Source of the DNA: Sphingobacteriia bacterium
GTDB lineage: Bacteria; Bacteroidota; Bacteroidia; Bacteroidales; UBA7960
Direction: 5' to 3'
Assembly (NCBI GenBank): GCA_011390785.1
Contig: JAABRR010000028.1
Coordinates: 1-59,848, forward strand
DNA length: 59,848 nucleotides
This document shows, piece after piece, positions 9,417 to 18,831 of this stretch (position 1 is the stretch's first letter; every line of letters begins with the position of its first letter). The translations under genes were made by a program, and so were the position numbers. The notes beneath the pieces were generated by a model that worked only from the letters and a program-made list of their open reading frames with translations, had not been told where the DNA came from and made no database searches.

Positions 9417-10349
9417 TTATTTCTTGAATTTTTGATCTTCCACCATCTTGATTCTTGTTTTGGGTAAGCACTCAGGATACTCTTTTTGGATAAACTCAAT
9501 TAATTTTTCTCTTACATAAACCCGAAGGTCCCATGCCTGGGGACTAGTGGCTGCGCTCATAAGTGCTCTTATTTCCAGAGTAGTTTCTTTTGCATCGGTT
9601 ACCTGTAGTACATTTACTTTTTTATCCCAGTAGGGGCTTGATTCCAGTAATCGGGTAAGCTCCTTGCGCAAAGGTTCAAAAGGTATGTTATAATCGGTAT
9701 AAATAAATACTGTTCCCAAAATATCTGCTGATGTGCGTGTCCAGTTCTGGAAAGGCTTTTCAAGGAAATAGGTAGATGGCACTACAAGTCTGCGTTTATC
9801 CCATATTCTCACAACCACATATGTTAGGTTTATTTCTTCTATCCAGCCCCATTCATTTTCAACGATAACCACATCATCTTGCCTGATAGGTTGTGTAATG
9901 GCAATCTGAAGGCCAGCCAGCAATGTTCCGATAGCTTTTTGAGCCGATAAACCCAGAATAAGTCCTGCCACCCCAGCTGATGCAAACAAGCTTACACCTA
10001 TGTTTCTTACACTATCAAAAAGCATTAAGGTAACAGCGGTGCTTATTACAACAATAATGAAAACAAGTATTTTTTCCAGAATATTAAATTGCGTATAAAT
10101 CTTTCTGCTTTTCAGGTTGTCAACACCGTTTAAATCATAATGAGTAAGCAATTGCGATTTGCCAATTCTGACAAAAACAATAGTTGTCCAGGCTATGCTG
10201 ATAACAAATAAAACTTCACCGGCTTTAACAATACCTGATGTAAAATCAACCGGAATTATGCTTATGTATTCAGGTGCTAATCTAAAAAACTGAGCCGTAA
10301 TAAACAGAATTACGGGAATAAGAAATCGCTTAATTAACTTTATTATCAT
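9417..10349 (-). CDS. MscS-family mechanosensitive ion channel
   Basis: This 310-residue protein has about four hydrophobic segments. The last is rich in Gly and Ala (SLFASAGVAGLILGLSAQKA, about 127-146), as in the pore helix of MscS. The beta domain follows (IRQDDVVIVENEWGWIEEINLTYVVVRIWDKRRLVVP), then a C-terminal alpha/beta domain. Channels of this family open under membrane tension and release solutes during hypo-osmotic shock. It is convergent with the trehalose synthase gene, with a 4-base gap. A second, smaller MscS-like gene lies at 32255-33025. Confidence 0.92.
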   Translation of the reverse strand: MIIKLIKRFLIPVILFITAQFFRLAPEYISIIPVDFTSGIVKAGEVLFVISIAWTTIVFVRIGKSQLLTHYDLNGVDNLKSRKIYTQFNILEKILVFIIVVISTAVTLMLFDSVRNIGVSLFASAGVAGLILGLSAQKAIGTLLAGLQIAITQPIRQDDVVIVENEWGWIEEINLTYVVVRIWDKRRLVVPSTYFLEKPFQNWTRTSADILGTVFIYTDYNIPFEPLRKELTRLLESSPYWDKKVNVLQVTDAKETTLEIRALMSAATSPQAWDLRVYVREKLIEFIQKEYPECLPKTRIKMVEDQKFKK

Positions 10350-10377
10350 GATATATTGGTTTTAGTTCCTGTTATCA

Positions 10378-10385
10378 CAAATGTA
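10378..10385 (-). promoter_or_regulatory. -7 promoter box (TACATTTG on minus strand) for the MscS-like gene
   Basis: The plus strand reads CAAATGTA, the complement of TAnnTTTG, 29 bases upstream of the start at 10349. Confidence 0.45.
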
Positions 10386-10473
10386 AACGTTAACAACATA
10401 GACCCCAAATCTATCATTAATTCTTTTAGAAATTATTTCCATCTTCGGCAATATTTTAACTGATTTAACATTA

Positions 10474-10481
10474 TATCTTTG
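10474..10481 (+). promoter_or_regulatory. -7 promoter box TATCTTTG for the 171-residue membrane protein gene
   Basis: Exact TAnnTTTG match. Its final TTG (10479-10481) happens to be in frame with the downstream gene, which makes a longer but improbable reading frame. The real start should lie downstream, at 10542. Confidence 0.6.
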
Positions 10482-10541
10482 TTGTTAATTATATTAGATT
10501 ACGGAAAACTATACAATCTGCAAAATTCTAAACAAAGTTTT

Positions 10542-11057
10542 ATGAAAGAAATTCTGATGACCCTGCAATATATTTTACCATCGGTGGTAGTTTTTCTGGC
10601 TTCGTGGTTTATTCTGAAAGAATTTTTCAAACAGGAAAAAGACAAAAAGCACCTTAAGTTGGTTGAAGAAAAACAAAGAATATCTTTACCCTTAAGACTT
10701 CAGGCTTATGAAAGGATGGTATTATTACTTGAAAGAATTTCTCCGGGTAACCTGGTAATGAGGATTCATCAGCAAGGACTTACCGTTGCACAGTTTCAAA
10801 AGAAGCTAATCCAGGGAATAAGAGATGAATTTGATCATAATCTATCGCAGCAATTGTATATTTCAGTGGATGCATGGGAGATGATAAAGCGTGCCAAAGA
10901 AGAGCTGATAAGGCAAATAAACGCATCCGCAGCAAAACTTTCTGCTGACGGGCCATCAACTGATCTAAGCCTTAAAATTATGGAAATGAACATAGAGAAA
11001 TCTGCTACAAGAAAAGCACTTGATTATTTGAAAAGTGAGGCCAACAAATTTATGTAA
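10542..11057 (+). CDS. Conserved-looking membrane-anchored protein of unknown function
   Basis: This 171-residue protein is counted from ATG 10542; an in-frame TTG at 10479 is rejected because it is part of the promoter -7 box. One hydrophobic segment near the N-terminus (ILPSVVVFLASWFIL, about 10-24) anchors it. The remaining cytoplasmic part is charged and helical (KEFFKQEKDKKHLKLVEEKQ, LRLQAYERMVLLLERI). I recognise the general pattern of a small Bacteroidota protein with an N-terminal anchor and no enzymatic motif, but cannot name the family with confidence. It is followed after 46 bases by a ThiS-like gene on the same strand. Confidence 0.7.
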   Translation: MKEILMTLQYILPSVVVFLASWFILKEFFKQEKDKKHLKLVEEKQRISLPLRLQAYERMVLLLERISPGNLVMRIHQQGLTVAQFQKKLIQGIRDEFDHNLSQQLYISVDAWEMIKRAKEELIRQINASAAKLSADGPSTDLSLKIMEMNIEKSATRKALDYLKSEANKFM

Positions 11058-11103
11058 CATAGTCTTCTTTATTATTTTCAAAACAACAGATTAAAGTGAG
11101 TTT

Positions 11104-11310
11104 ATGGAAATCGAAATTAATAATCGCAAGGAAATAATTCCAGACAAAGAAAAGCTTACGGTAAAAGAGTTGCTCGAATTAAAAAACTTTTCCTATAAAA
11201 TGTTAATGGTAAGAATTAACCAAACTTCCATAAAAACAGATCAATATCAATATGCTACCATAAATCATGGCGATAGGGTCTCTGTTATTCATTTAATGTC
11301 AGGGGGGTAA
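11104..11310 (+). CDS. ThiS-like sulfur-carrier protein
   Basis: This 68-residue beta-grasp protein ends in HLMSGG, and the terminal Gly-Gly is the site that is adenylated and thiocarboxylated in ThiS/MoaD proteins. The core VKELLELKNFSYKMLMVRIN and INHGDRVSVIH fits ThiS, including the G-D-x-V-x-V-I stretch before the tail. ThiS supplies sulfur for the thiazole ring of thiamine. No thiF, thiG, thiH or thiamine riboswitch is visible nearby, so it stands alone and its pathway partner is elsewhere or different. The gene ends 4 bases before the convergent DUF5103 gene. Confidence 0.85.
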   Translation: MEIEINNRKEIIPDKEKLTVKELLELKNFSYKMLMVRINQTSIKTDQYQYATINHGDRVSVIHLMSGG

Positions 11311-11313
11311 GTT

Positions 11314-12717
11314 TTAAATGTTTGAGTTAATATGCTGAATACCTATGAGACTATCAAAAATTTCACCTGGTTTTCGGTAATAGATATAAACAGTATAAGT
11401 ATTTTCTGTTACAGAGTGGCTTCCTTCAAAAATTGCCTCATTTGCTTCATCACTGTCATCTGCCAAAAGGGCATACTGATAATCATAGAAGCCTTGTTTT
11501 AGAAGTAATTTTTTCTCATATTGAGCATCACGATAATTATACTCCATTTTGTTGGAGGGATTTTGATTCCAATTGGTTAATTTTCCCAGAATGTAAACGT
11601 TTCCATCGGTAAAGGGTTTTTCATGAGGCAGGGTAAAATGAACCCAGGCATAATCACCTTCCAGAAAATCATCAGGGTAGTCATCATTTTTTATCAGAAA
11701 TTGCCCATTGATATCACTTTGTGTTGTATATCGTAAAAATCTTCTGTTTCTATCAGGTTTAAGAACAATATCCCAACCATTTGGCAATGAATTAATGGTT
11801 TCTACATTCATACTTCTGTAGCGAAGACTTTTTGTGTCAAAGTTTCTGAATTCATTTCCCCCTCTGAAAACATTTCCATCTTCGTAATCGTAAATTAACA
11901 AATTGCCTTGCACAAGCCTGGGCTTTAGGTCTATAATGGCATTGTCCCATCGTGCGTTCTGAGTTACAACCACTTTTATGTCGCGATAGGGATTTGAAAT
12001 AGGATAGAGACTTGTATTAACCGTAAAATCAATTTCCTGGTGTGTAGTTCTTATATCAAGGTTTGTGGCTTGTTTAACGCTGGCATCAATTGTAATATTT
12101 TGTTGAAAAACCATAAATCTTCTGGTTATTACTACCTTTTGCGGATCATTATCAACGAAAACTTTCAGTAAATAATTACCTGTTAAAATTGGTTGCATAT
12201 TCTCATTAGGGAAAACAAAATGATAATGGGTGTAACTTGTTCGGGTGTTGCGAGAGAACGCATAATTTCTTATCTGATCTTCGTAGAACCCTTGAATATA
12301 TTCATATTCAGCAAGATCAGAAGGTTGCCATAGAGCATTGCAATGGATGATCGTGTAAGAGTAGTTTTTAAAGTCTCCATCTAAGTCATCAAACCGTATT
12401 TCCAGTTTTTCATCCGTATTTAATTCTATAATAGGGGTTGAAAATTCCCATCCTATACGGTTAAACAAAACCGTTTTAATGTTGTTTTGATAGTCGAAAT
12501 CACCAAATCGAATATAGTTCTTTTCATAGTAGTCATTGTCTGGCGGCTGAATTACTGTGGTTTCAGATTCTACTGCTTCGTTTTCTGTAATTGAAGAAAT
12601 ATTTCTATTAATAGCTGAAGTGCATTGAAAATAGGAAGCAGAAAAAAGAATTAAGAAAAATGTTTTCAGTCTATCTTGTGATAAATGACTTAATATATAT
12701 GGAAATTCGTTTTTCAT
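11314..12717 (-). CDS. DUF5103 / type IX secretion system plug-domain protein
   Basis: This 467-residue exported protein has a hydrophobic N-terminal signal (about 17-33) ending near a Cys (SYFQC). The N-terminal beta-rich part contains RFGDFDYQNNIKTVLFNRIG-like sequence and YTIIHCNALWQPSDLAEYEY, typical of DUF5103. An Ig-like C-terminal part (GNVYILGKLTNWN, about 372-384) resembles a carbohydrate-binding-like E-set domain. Members include the Plug protein that closes the SprA translocon of the type IX secretion system in Flavobacterium. No other T9SS core gene is in the window. The role is inferred from family knowledge. Confidence 0.85.
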   Translation of the reverse strand: MKNEFPYILSHLSQDRLKTFFLILFSASYFQCTSAINRNISSITENEAVESETTVIQPPDNDYYEKNYIRFGDFDYQNNIKTVLFNRIGWEFSTPIIELNTDEKLEIRFDDLDGDFKNYSYTIIHCNALWQPSDLAEYEYIQGFYEDQIRNYAFSRNTRTSYTHYHFVFPNENMQPILTGNYLLKVFVDNDPQKVVITRRFMVFQQNITIDASVKQATNLDIRTTHQEIDFTVNTSLYPISNPYRDIKVVVTQNARWDNAIIDLKPRLVQGNLLIYDYEDGNVFRGGNEFRNFDTKSLRYRSMNVETINSLPNGWDIVLKPDRNRRFLRYTTQSDINGQFLIKNDDYPDDFLEGDYAWVHFTLPHEKPFTDGNVYILGKLTNWNQNPSNKMEYNYRDAQYEKKLLLKQGFYDYQYALLADDSDEANEAIFEGSHSVTENTYTVYIYYRKPGEIFDSLIGIQHINSNI

Positions 12718-12822
12718 AAAATGAGATTTTATATGTTTGCTGAAGTATTTAATTATTTAGATACAATGTGTTTTTTCTGGCATAATATAAATAAATTTAT
12801 TTCAAAGATGCGAAATTATCAA

Positions 12823-12830
12823 TAAATTTG
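12823..12830 (+). promoter_or_regulatory. -7 promoter box TAAATTTG for the nqr operon
   Basis: Matches TAnnTTTG and lies 36 bases before the ATG at 12867. As at 10474, its last three bases (TTG, 12828) open an in-frame but improbable longer frame for nqrA. Confidence 0.55.
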
Positions 12831-12866
12831 CCATTTAAAAATCGTTCAAAAACAGAACTTATTAAA

Positions 12867-14228
12867 ATGTCGAAGCCTATAAAAATTAAGAAGGGATTAA
12901 ATATCCCTCTAAAAGGAGAAGCGGAAAAAATTCTTGACAGCGCGCCCCGCTCTGTAAAGTATAGTGTTTGCCCGACAGATTTTCATAGTCTCACTCCAAA
13001 AATGCTTGTAAAAGAGGGAGAAAAAGTTAAAGCAGGTGCACCTTTGTTTTTCGATAAATATAATGAAAAAATTATTTTTACTGCACCGGTTAGCGGAACT
13101 TTCTCTGATTTGGTTAGAGGTGAGAAACGCAGAATTTTGCGTATTGTTATTGAGGCTGATCAGGTGGATGAATACGTTGACTTTGGAGCTGCAGATCCTC
13201 TTAAATTATCCGGAGATCAGGTTAAGGAAAAAATCCTGAAAAGTGGCTTATGGCCTTCAATCAGGCAACGACCCTTTGATATTATTGCCAAACCTGATGT
13301 TCCACCCAAGGCAATTTTTGTTTCAGCCTTTGATAGCGCCCCTCTTGCTGCTGATCTGGATTTCATTATCAATGGTCAGGAAAAGGAGTTTCAAACAGGG
13401 CTTAATGCCCTTACCAGGCTTACCGAAGGTAAGGTTCATTTGAGCCTAAACAGTGATCTTACCTTAAACAAAGGTTTTGTTGATGCGAAAGGGGTTAAGA
13501 TTCACAGTTTTACAGGTCCACACCCTGCCGGTAATGTTGGTATACAAATCCATCATATTGATCCTGTTGACAAAGGAGATGTTGTATGGTATGTGGGTGT
13601 TCAGCAATTGATCATGATTGGAAGGTTGTTTGAAAAGGGAATATACGATGCCTCTCAAATAATTGCCCTTACTGGTTCTGAAGCTCTTAATCCACGGTAT
13701 TACAAAGTTGTTGGTGGTGCAAGAATTTCGGATATTGCTACAAAGCATATCCGCACCGAAGAAGGAATGACAGTGAGAATAATTAGTGGTAATGTACTAA
13801 CAGGGACCAAAGTTGATTTAAATGACAGCATCAGGTATTATGATAATCAGATTACTTTAATCCCAGAAGGAAATACCCCGGAAATTTTTGGCTGGATTGC
13901 ACCAAATTTAGATAAGTTTAGTATCTCCCGATCATTTCCTGCTTTTTTAATGCCCTGGAAAAAATTCAGACATAACACCAATATTCGAAGTGGTGAGAGG
14001 CCCTTTGTAGTAACCGGATTATATGAAAAAGTTCTGCCAATGGATATTATGCCCATGCAACTTCTGAAATCTATCATGATCAATGATATAGACATGATGG
14101 AAAAATTAGGTATTTATGAAGTGGCTCCCGAAGATTTTGCACTTTGTGAATATGTTTGTCCATCAAAAATCGATATTCAGGATACCATACGTGAGGGACT
14201 TGACGTAATTATGACGGAGTTCTCTTAG
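12867..14228 (+). CDS. nqrA: Na+-translocating NADH:quinone reductase subunit A
   Basis: The protein is 453 residues from ATG 12867; the longer frame from TTG 12828 overlaps the promoter and is rejected. The N-terminus IKIKKGLNIPLKGEA and the stretch YSVCPTDFHSLTPKMLVKEGEKVKAG are typical of NqrA, and the C-terminal part has CEYVCPSKIDIQ. NqrA is the peripheral subunit that binds quinone in the Na+-pumping NADH dehydrogenase. It is the first gene of nqrABCDEF, all on the plus strand with short gaps. The length fits the family. Confidence 0.96.
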   Translation: MSKPIKIKKGLNIPLKGEAEKILDSAPRSVKYSVCPTDFHSLTPKMLVKEGEKVKAGAPLFFDKYNEKIIFTAPVSGTFSDLVRGEKRRILRIVIEADQVDEYVDFGAADPLKLSGDQVKEKILKSGLWPSIRQRPFDIIAKPDVPPKAIFVSAFDSAPLAADLDFIINGQEKEFQTGLNALTRLTEGKVHLSLNSDLTLNKGFVDAKGVKIHSFTGPHPAGNVGIQIHHIDPVDKGDVVWYVGVQQLIMIGRLFEKGIYDASQIIALTGSEALNPRYYKVVGGARISDIATKHIRTEEGMTVRIISGNVLTGTKVDLNDSIRYYDNQITLIPEGNTPEIFGWIAPNLDKFSISRSFPAFLMPWKKFRHNTNIRSGERPFVVTGLYEKVLPMDIMPMQLLKSIMINDIDMMEKLGIYEVAPEDFALCEYVCPSKIDIQDTIREGLDVIMTEFS

Positions 14229-14281
14229 GTATTTATTAAAGTCTTTTTAAAATTAATATATTCATTCAAAAAGAAAAAAAA

Positions 14282-15454
14282 TTGAAGGCATTAATCAATT
14301 TAGTAGAAAAGGTAAAGCCTAATTTTGAGAAGGGAGGACGGTTTGAGAAATTTTACCGAACCTTTGAAGCATTTGAAACTTTTCTTTATGTTAAGGGCGA
14401 TGTTACTCACAATGGGAGCCATATTCGCGATGCAATGGATATGAAGCGTACTATGATTCATGTTATCATAGCTTTGATACCTCCATTACTATTCGGAATT
14501 TGGAATGTTGGTTTTCAGCATTATAAAGCACTTGGTCTGGAAGTTCAGTTTCTTGATCAGGTTTTATTTGGTGCTATTAAAGTGATCCCTATTATAGTAG
14601 TTAGTTATGCCGTGGGGCTGGGTATCGAATTCGCATTTGCCAATGCCCGAAACCACGAAGTTAATGAGGGTTTTCTTGTATCTGCAATGCTCATTCCCCT
14701 TGTGTTACCCGTTACCACTCCACTCTGGATGGTTGCTGTTGCTACTGCATTCGCTGTTGTTATCGGAAAAGAAGTATTTGGTGGAACAGGAATGAATATT
14801 CTCAATCCTGCACTTTTGGCAAGAGCATTCCTGTTCTTCGCTTACCCATCTTATCTTTCCGGAGAAATTTGGATAGATACTACTCTTCAGGAAGGGCAGC
14901 AGCTGATAGATGGTTTCTCTGGTGCCACATCTTTAGCGATTATGGCCGCAGGAGAAGGTACCATGCCATCTGACTTTGATCTTTTCTTTGGGTTTATACC
15001 AGGCTCCATAGGCGAAACGTCAACCCTTGCAATTCTTTTAGGAGCTTTTGTTTTAATTGCTACAGGTATTGGAAGTTTACGAATTATGACATCAGTATTC
15101 ATTGGGGGTTTTGCAATGGGCTTACTACTCAATATTTTTGCGGTAAACGATTTTATGGCTATGCCGGCTTACAGACATCTTATTATGGGAGGGTTTGCCT
15201 TTGGTGCAGTTTATATGGCTACCGATCCTGTTTCTGCTTCCCAAACAGGTACTGGTAAATACATTTATGGTTTTCTCATCGGTGTATTAACTGTGCTTAT
15301 CAGGGTTTTAAATCCGGCTTATCCTGAAGGAATGATGCTTGCAATACTATTTATGAATGTATTTGCACCTCTTATTGATCATTATGTAGTGCAGGCAAAC
15401 ATTAGAAAACGCCTTACGCGTATGAAAAAGGTGAGATTACAAACCCAGGCTTAA
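14282..15454 (+). CDS. nqrB: Na+-translocating NADH:quinone reductase subunit B
   Basis: This 390-residue integral membrane protein has about ten hydrophobic segments. The start is TTG at 14282, giving the expected N-terminus KALINLVEKVKPNFEKGGRF. The FMN attachment motif SGAT (T216) is present in DGFSGATSLAIM, so FMN can be linked by phosphoester. NqrB forms much of the Na+ channel and also binds riboflavin. The needed flavin transferase ApbE is encoded at 19804. It lies 53 bases after nqrA. Confidence 0.96.
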   Translation: MKALINLVEKVKPNFEKGGRFEKFYRTFEAFETFLYVKGDVTHNGSHIRDAMDMKRTMIHVIIALIPPLLFGIWNVGFQHYKALGLEVQFLDQVLFGAIKVIPIIVVSYAVGLGIEFAFANARNHEVNEGFLVSAMLIPLVLPVTTPLWMVAVATAFAVVIGKEVFGGTGMNILNPALLARAFLFFAYPSYLSGEIWIDTTLQEGQQLIDGFSGATSLAIMAAGEGTMPSDFDLFFGFIPGSIGETSTLAILLGAFVLIATGIGSLRIMTSVFIGGFAMGLLLNIFAVNDFMAMPAYRHLIMGGFAFGAVYMATDPVSASQTGTGKYIYGFLIGVLTVLIRVLNPAYPEGMMLAILFMNVFAPLIDHYVVQANIRKRLTRMKKVRLQTQA

Positions 15455-15475
15455 AAACCTTAAAAGAGAATAAAA

Positions 15476-16168
15476 ATGACTAACCGATATGTTTTTATGT
15501 ATGCATCTGTAATGGTTGTGGTTGTAGCCTTGGTGCTTTCACTTGCTGCTACTTTACTAAAACCCTTGCAGGAAAAAAATATGCGCATCGAAAAAATGCA
15601 AAATATCCTTTCTACCATTGGAATCACAGCCAATCGCACTGAAGCTATTGATCTATATGAACAGTATGTTAAGGAGAGTAAGGTACTAAATAACAGTGGT
15701 GAGCAGGTTGATGGCGATGCTTTTGAAATTAACCTTCAGGATGAAAACCGTAAGCCTGCTGATGAAAGACAACTTCCACTTTATATTGCTGATGTTGACG
15801 GGCGCATTTTTTATATTGTACCACTTAGAGGAACCGGATTGTGGGGGCCTATTTGGGGATATCTTAGCTTCAACGAAGATTTAAGTACTATTGCCGGTGC
15901 AAATTTTGATCATGCCAGTGAAACTCCCGGACTGGGAGCTGAAATTGCTGATGCCCCTTTTCAGGAGCAGTTTCTTGGTAAAAAGATTTTCGACAACTCG
16001 GGAGAGTTTAAACCTGTGGTTGTTGTAAAGGGGGGGGCGCAGCCTAATGATAATCATGCTGTTGACGGTATCAGTGGTGGTACTATAACATCCAATGGTG
16101 TAACTGCGATGCTTAGAAATGGTCTGGAAGTGTATAAACCTTACTTCAAAAATCAGAAATCGATATGA
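15476..16168 (+). CDS. nqrC: Na+-translocating NADH:quinone reductase subunit C
   Basis: This 230-residue protein has one N-terminal membrane anchor (VMVVVVALVLSLAATLL) and an FMN-binding domain. The flavinylation motif reads DGISGGTITSNG, with T203 as the predicted site of covalent FMN. NqrC passes electrons from NqrD/E to NqrB on the outer side of the membrane. Its stop overlaps the nqrD start (ATGA at 16165-16168), which points to coupled translation. Confidence 0.96.
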   Translation: MTNRYVFMYASVMVVVVALVLSLAATLLKPLQEKNMRIEKMQNILSTIGITANRTEAIDLYEQYVKESKVLNNSGEQVDGDAFEINLQDENRKPADERQLPLYIADVDGRIFYIVPLRGTGLWGPIWGYLSFNEDLSTIAGANFDHASETPGLGAEIADAPFQEQFLGKKIFDNSGEFKPVVVVKGGAQPNDNHAVDGISGGTITSNGVTAMLRNGLEVYKPYFKNQKSI

Positions 16169-16827
16169 GTGAAGAAAAAAAAACTATCGCTAAAGAAAAA
16201 CTTTTTTCTGCTAAAAATAAAAGATTACTTTCCGATCCTATCGGTAAGAGTAATCCTATTACCGTTCAGGTTTTAGGTGTGTGTTCTGTACTTGCAGTAA
16301 CAGTTCAGCTAAAGGCTTCACTGGTGCTTGCTATAGCTGTTGTTGCTGTTATGGGGCTTGGTAATGTTATTATCTCCCTGCTGCGGCATGGAATTCCACC
16401 CCGGATTCGTATTATCGTACAGCTAACCGTTGTGGCATCATTGGTAATTCTCGTTGACCAGGTTTTAGAAGCTTTCGTATATGACGTGAGCAGGCAATTG
16501 TCCGTATTCGTTGGGTTGATCATTACCAACTGTATCATAATGGGTCGCCTGGAAGCATTTGCTCTCAATAACAAGGTGTGGCCTTCCTTTCTTGATGGTA
16601 TTGGTAACGCTGCTGGTTATGGAAGTATTCTGCTACTCGTTGCTGCCGTTCGAGAATTGTTTGGTTCAGGAAGCCTAATGGGCTATCAAATTGTACCTAA
16701 TGCATTTTACGAATTTGGCTATGTGGATAATGGCCTTATGATTTTGCCCCCAATGGCCCTTATTACCGTGGGAATAATGATATGGGTGCATCGGTCAAGA
16801 GATAAAGAACTCGTTGATGTAAGCTAA
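16165..16827 (+). CDS. nqrD: Na+-translocating NADH:quinone reductase subunit D
   Basis: This 220-residue protein has about six membrane segments. The pair with NqrE forms an inverted-topology dimer that carries a buried iron or 2Fe-2S centre; the Cys in LGVCSVLAVT and in IITNCIIMGRLEAFA fits this. The start overlaps the end of nqrC by four bases. The length is normal. Confidence 0.95.
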   Translation: MSEEKKTIAKEKLFSAKNKRLLSDPIGKSNPITVQVLGVCSVLAVTVQLKASLVLAIAVVAVMGLGNVIISLLRHGIPPRIRIIVQLTVVASLVILVDQVLEAFVYDVSRQLSVFVGLIITNCIIMGRLEAFALNNKVWPSFLDGIGNAAGYGSILLLVAAVRELFGSGSLMGYQIVPNAFYEFGYVDNGLMILPPMALITVGIMIWVHRSRDKELVDVS

Positions 16828-16876
16828 AATATTAACCTTAATAATATTACTGTTCAATACATAAAAAATATTCAGC

Positions 16877-17494
16877 ATGGAAGATTATGTAAACATATTT
16901 GTCAGATCCATTTTTATTGATAACATGATTTTTGCGTATTTCCTTGGAATGTGCTCTTATCTTGCCGTTTCACGTAATGTGCAAACTTCGGTAGGCCTTG
17001 GTCTGGCAGTAGTATTTGTTTTGGGAATTACCGTTCCTGTTAATTACCTTCTTCAAAATTATATTTTAGGAAGGGGAGCTCTTGGCTGGCTCGGGCCACA
17101 ATTTGTATCGGTAGATCTGAGCTTTCTCACCTTTATCATGTTTATTGCTATTATTGCTGCTATGGTTCAGCTTGTAGAAATGCTGATAGAGAAATTCAGC
17201 CCTACTCTCTATAGTAGTCTGGGTATATTCTTGCCTCTTATTGCCGTAAACTGTGCTATTTTAGGAGGATCACTATTTATGCAGGAAAGAAATTATGCCA
17301 ATATAGGTGAAGCTGTTTCATTCGGATTGGGAAGCGGTGTTGGTTGGTTTCTCGCCATAGTTGGTATAGCAGCCATTCGCGAAAAAATCCGCTACTCAAA
17401 TGTTCCGGCACCGTTAAGAGGGTTGGGCATTACATACATAATTACCGGACTTATGGGCATTGCCTTCATGAGTTTTATGGGAATTGAATTATAA
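16877..17494 (+). CDS. nqrE: Na+-translocating NADH:quinone reductase subunit E
   Basis: This 205-residue protein has six membrane segments. It starts [25 protein letters not shown] and carries the second conserved Cys region at [14 protein letters not shown], typical of NqrE and RnfA. Its place between nqrD and nqrF selects NqrE over RnfA. It shares the membrane metal centre with NqrD. Confidence 0.95.
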   Translation: MEDYVNIFVRSIFIDNMIFAYFLGMCSYLAVSRNVQTSVGLGLAVVFVLGITVPVNYLLQNYILGRGALGWLGPQFVSVDLSFLTFIMFIAIIAAMVQLVEMLIEKFSPTLYSSLGIFLPLIAVNCAILGGSLFMQERNYANIGEAVSFGLGSGVGWFLAIVGIAAIREKIRYSNVPAPLRGLGITYIITGLMGIAFMSFMGIEL

Positions 17495-17519
17495 TTTATC
17501 AACCAATTAGTTTTACAAA

Positions 17520-18779
17520 ATGATATTGCTATTAAGTACCAATATGTGGGTTATAACCCTCAGTGTTGTAATGTTCCTGGCTATAATGCTCTTCTTGGTG
17601 GGTATATTGCTTTATGCCCGTCACAAGCTTGTGCCTACCGGTCCGGTAAAAGTTTTTATCAATGGCGAAAAAGAGATTGAAGCCAATGCCGGCGGAACTT
17701 TGTTGAATACACTCTCAGAACAGGGAATATTTTTACCCAGTGCCTGCGGCGGTGGTGGTACATGTGCTGTTTGCCGGTGCCAGGTTCTTGACGGAGCCGG
17801 AGATATTCTTCCTACTGAGGTAGGATACTTTAGCCGAAAAGAAATTCAGGATAAATGGAGACTCGCCTGCCAGGTGAAAGTTAAACAAGATGTGAAGATT
17901 AAGATCCCTGAAGAAATATTTGGTATCAAAAAATGGGAGTGTGAAGTTATTTCCAATAAGAATGTTGCAACATTTATTAAAGAATTTGTTGTGAAACTAC
18001 CCGAGGGTGAAGAGCTTAATTTTCAGTCGGGAGGTTACATTCAAATTGATGTTCCACCCTGCGAGATTGATTTTAAGGATATGAAAGTTCAGGACAAGTT
18101 CCGTGGCGACTGGGATCAGTTAAAAATGTGGGATCTTAAAATGAAGAGTCCAGAACAAATTTTCAGAGCTTATTCAATGGCTAATCACCCGGCTGAAGGA
18201 AATATTATAAAGCTTAACATTCGTATTGCCACACCTCCGTGGGATAGAGAAAAAAATCAGTTCATGAATGTAAATCCTGGTATTTGCTCATCTTACATAT
18301 TTTCTCGCAAGCCTGGGGATAAAGTAACCATTTCAGGACCATACGGAGAGTTCTTTATCAAGAAAACCCAGCGCGAAATGGTTTACATTGGTGGTGGAGC
18401 CGGAATGGCTCCGTTACGGTCACACATTTTCCACCTATTCCAAACCTTAAAAACCGATAGGAAAGTTTCTTACTGGTATGGTGCCAGGTCTAAGCGTGAA
18501 ATATTTTATGAAGACGAATTCAGAAAGATTGAAAAGCAATTTCCGAATTTTAAATTTAACGTAGCCTTGTCTGAACCTCTAAAGGAAGATAACTGGGATG
18601 GATATACAGGATTTATACATCAGGTAGTGTTAGATAATTATCTTAATAAACATGAAGAACCTGAAGAAGTAGAATATTACTTGTGCGGACCTCCTATTAT
18701 GAACGAATCAGTGTTAAAAATGCTGGATAATTTAGGAGTGCCTGAAGAAAATATTGATTTAGATGATTTTGGTGGTTAA
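17520..18779 (+). CDS. nqrF: Na+-translocating NADH:quinone reductase subunit F
   Basis: The 419-residue protein has an N-terminal membrane helix, a ferredoxin domain and an FAD/NADH reductase domain. The 2Fe-2S ligands are Cys76, Cys82 and Cys85 in [11 protein letters not shown] plus the Cys in [12 protein letters not shown] binding is shown by RAYSMANHP (about 217-225) and the NAD part by [13 protein letters not shown]. It ends with the conserved aromatic-type tail NIDLDDFGG. It takes electrons from NADH into the complex. A strong terminator 8 bases after its stop closes the operon. Confidence 0.97.
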   Translation: MILLLSTNMWVITLSVVMFLAIMLFLVGILLYARHKLVPTGPVKVFINGEKEIEANAGGTLLNTLSEQGIFLPSACGGGGTCAVCRCQVLDGAGDILPTEVGYFSRKEIQDKWRLACQVKVKQDVKIKIPEEIFGIKKWECEVISNKNVATFIKEFVVKLPEGEELNFQSGGYIQIDVPPCEIDFKDMKVQDKFRGDWDQLKMWDLKMKSPEQIFRAYSMANHPAEGNIIKLNIRIATPPWDREKNQFMNVNPGICSSYIFSRKPGDKVTISGPYGEFFIKKTQREMVYIGGGAGMAPLRSHIFHLFQTLKTDRKVSYWYGARSKREIFYEDEFRKIEKQFPNFKFNVALSEPLKEDNWDGYTGFIHQVVLDNYLNKHEEPEEVEYYLCGPPIMNESVLKMLDNLGVPEENIDLDDFGG

Positions 18780-18787
18780 CTTTACGG

Positions 18788-18811
18788 CCCTGATTCATTC
18801 AGGGTTTTTTT
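18788..18811 (+). terminator. Rho-independent terminator of the nqr operon
   Basis: Stem CCCTGA / TCAGGG around a 5-base loop (18794-18798), followed by seven T (18805-18811). Confidence 0.9.
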
Positions 18812-18831
18812 GTATCTGTTAATTATTTTTA

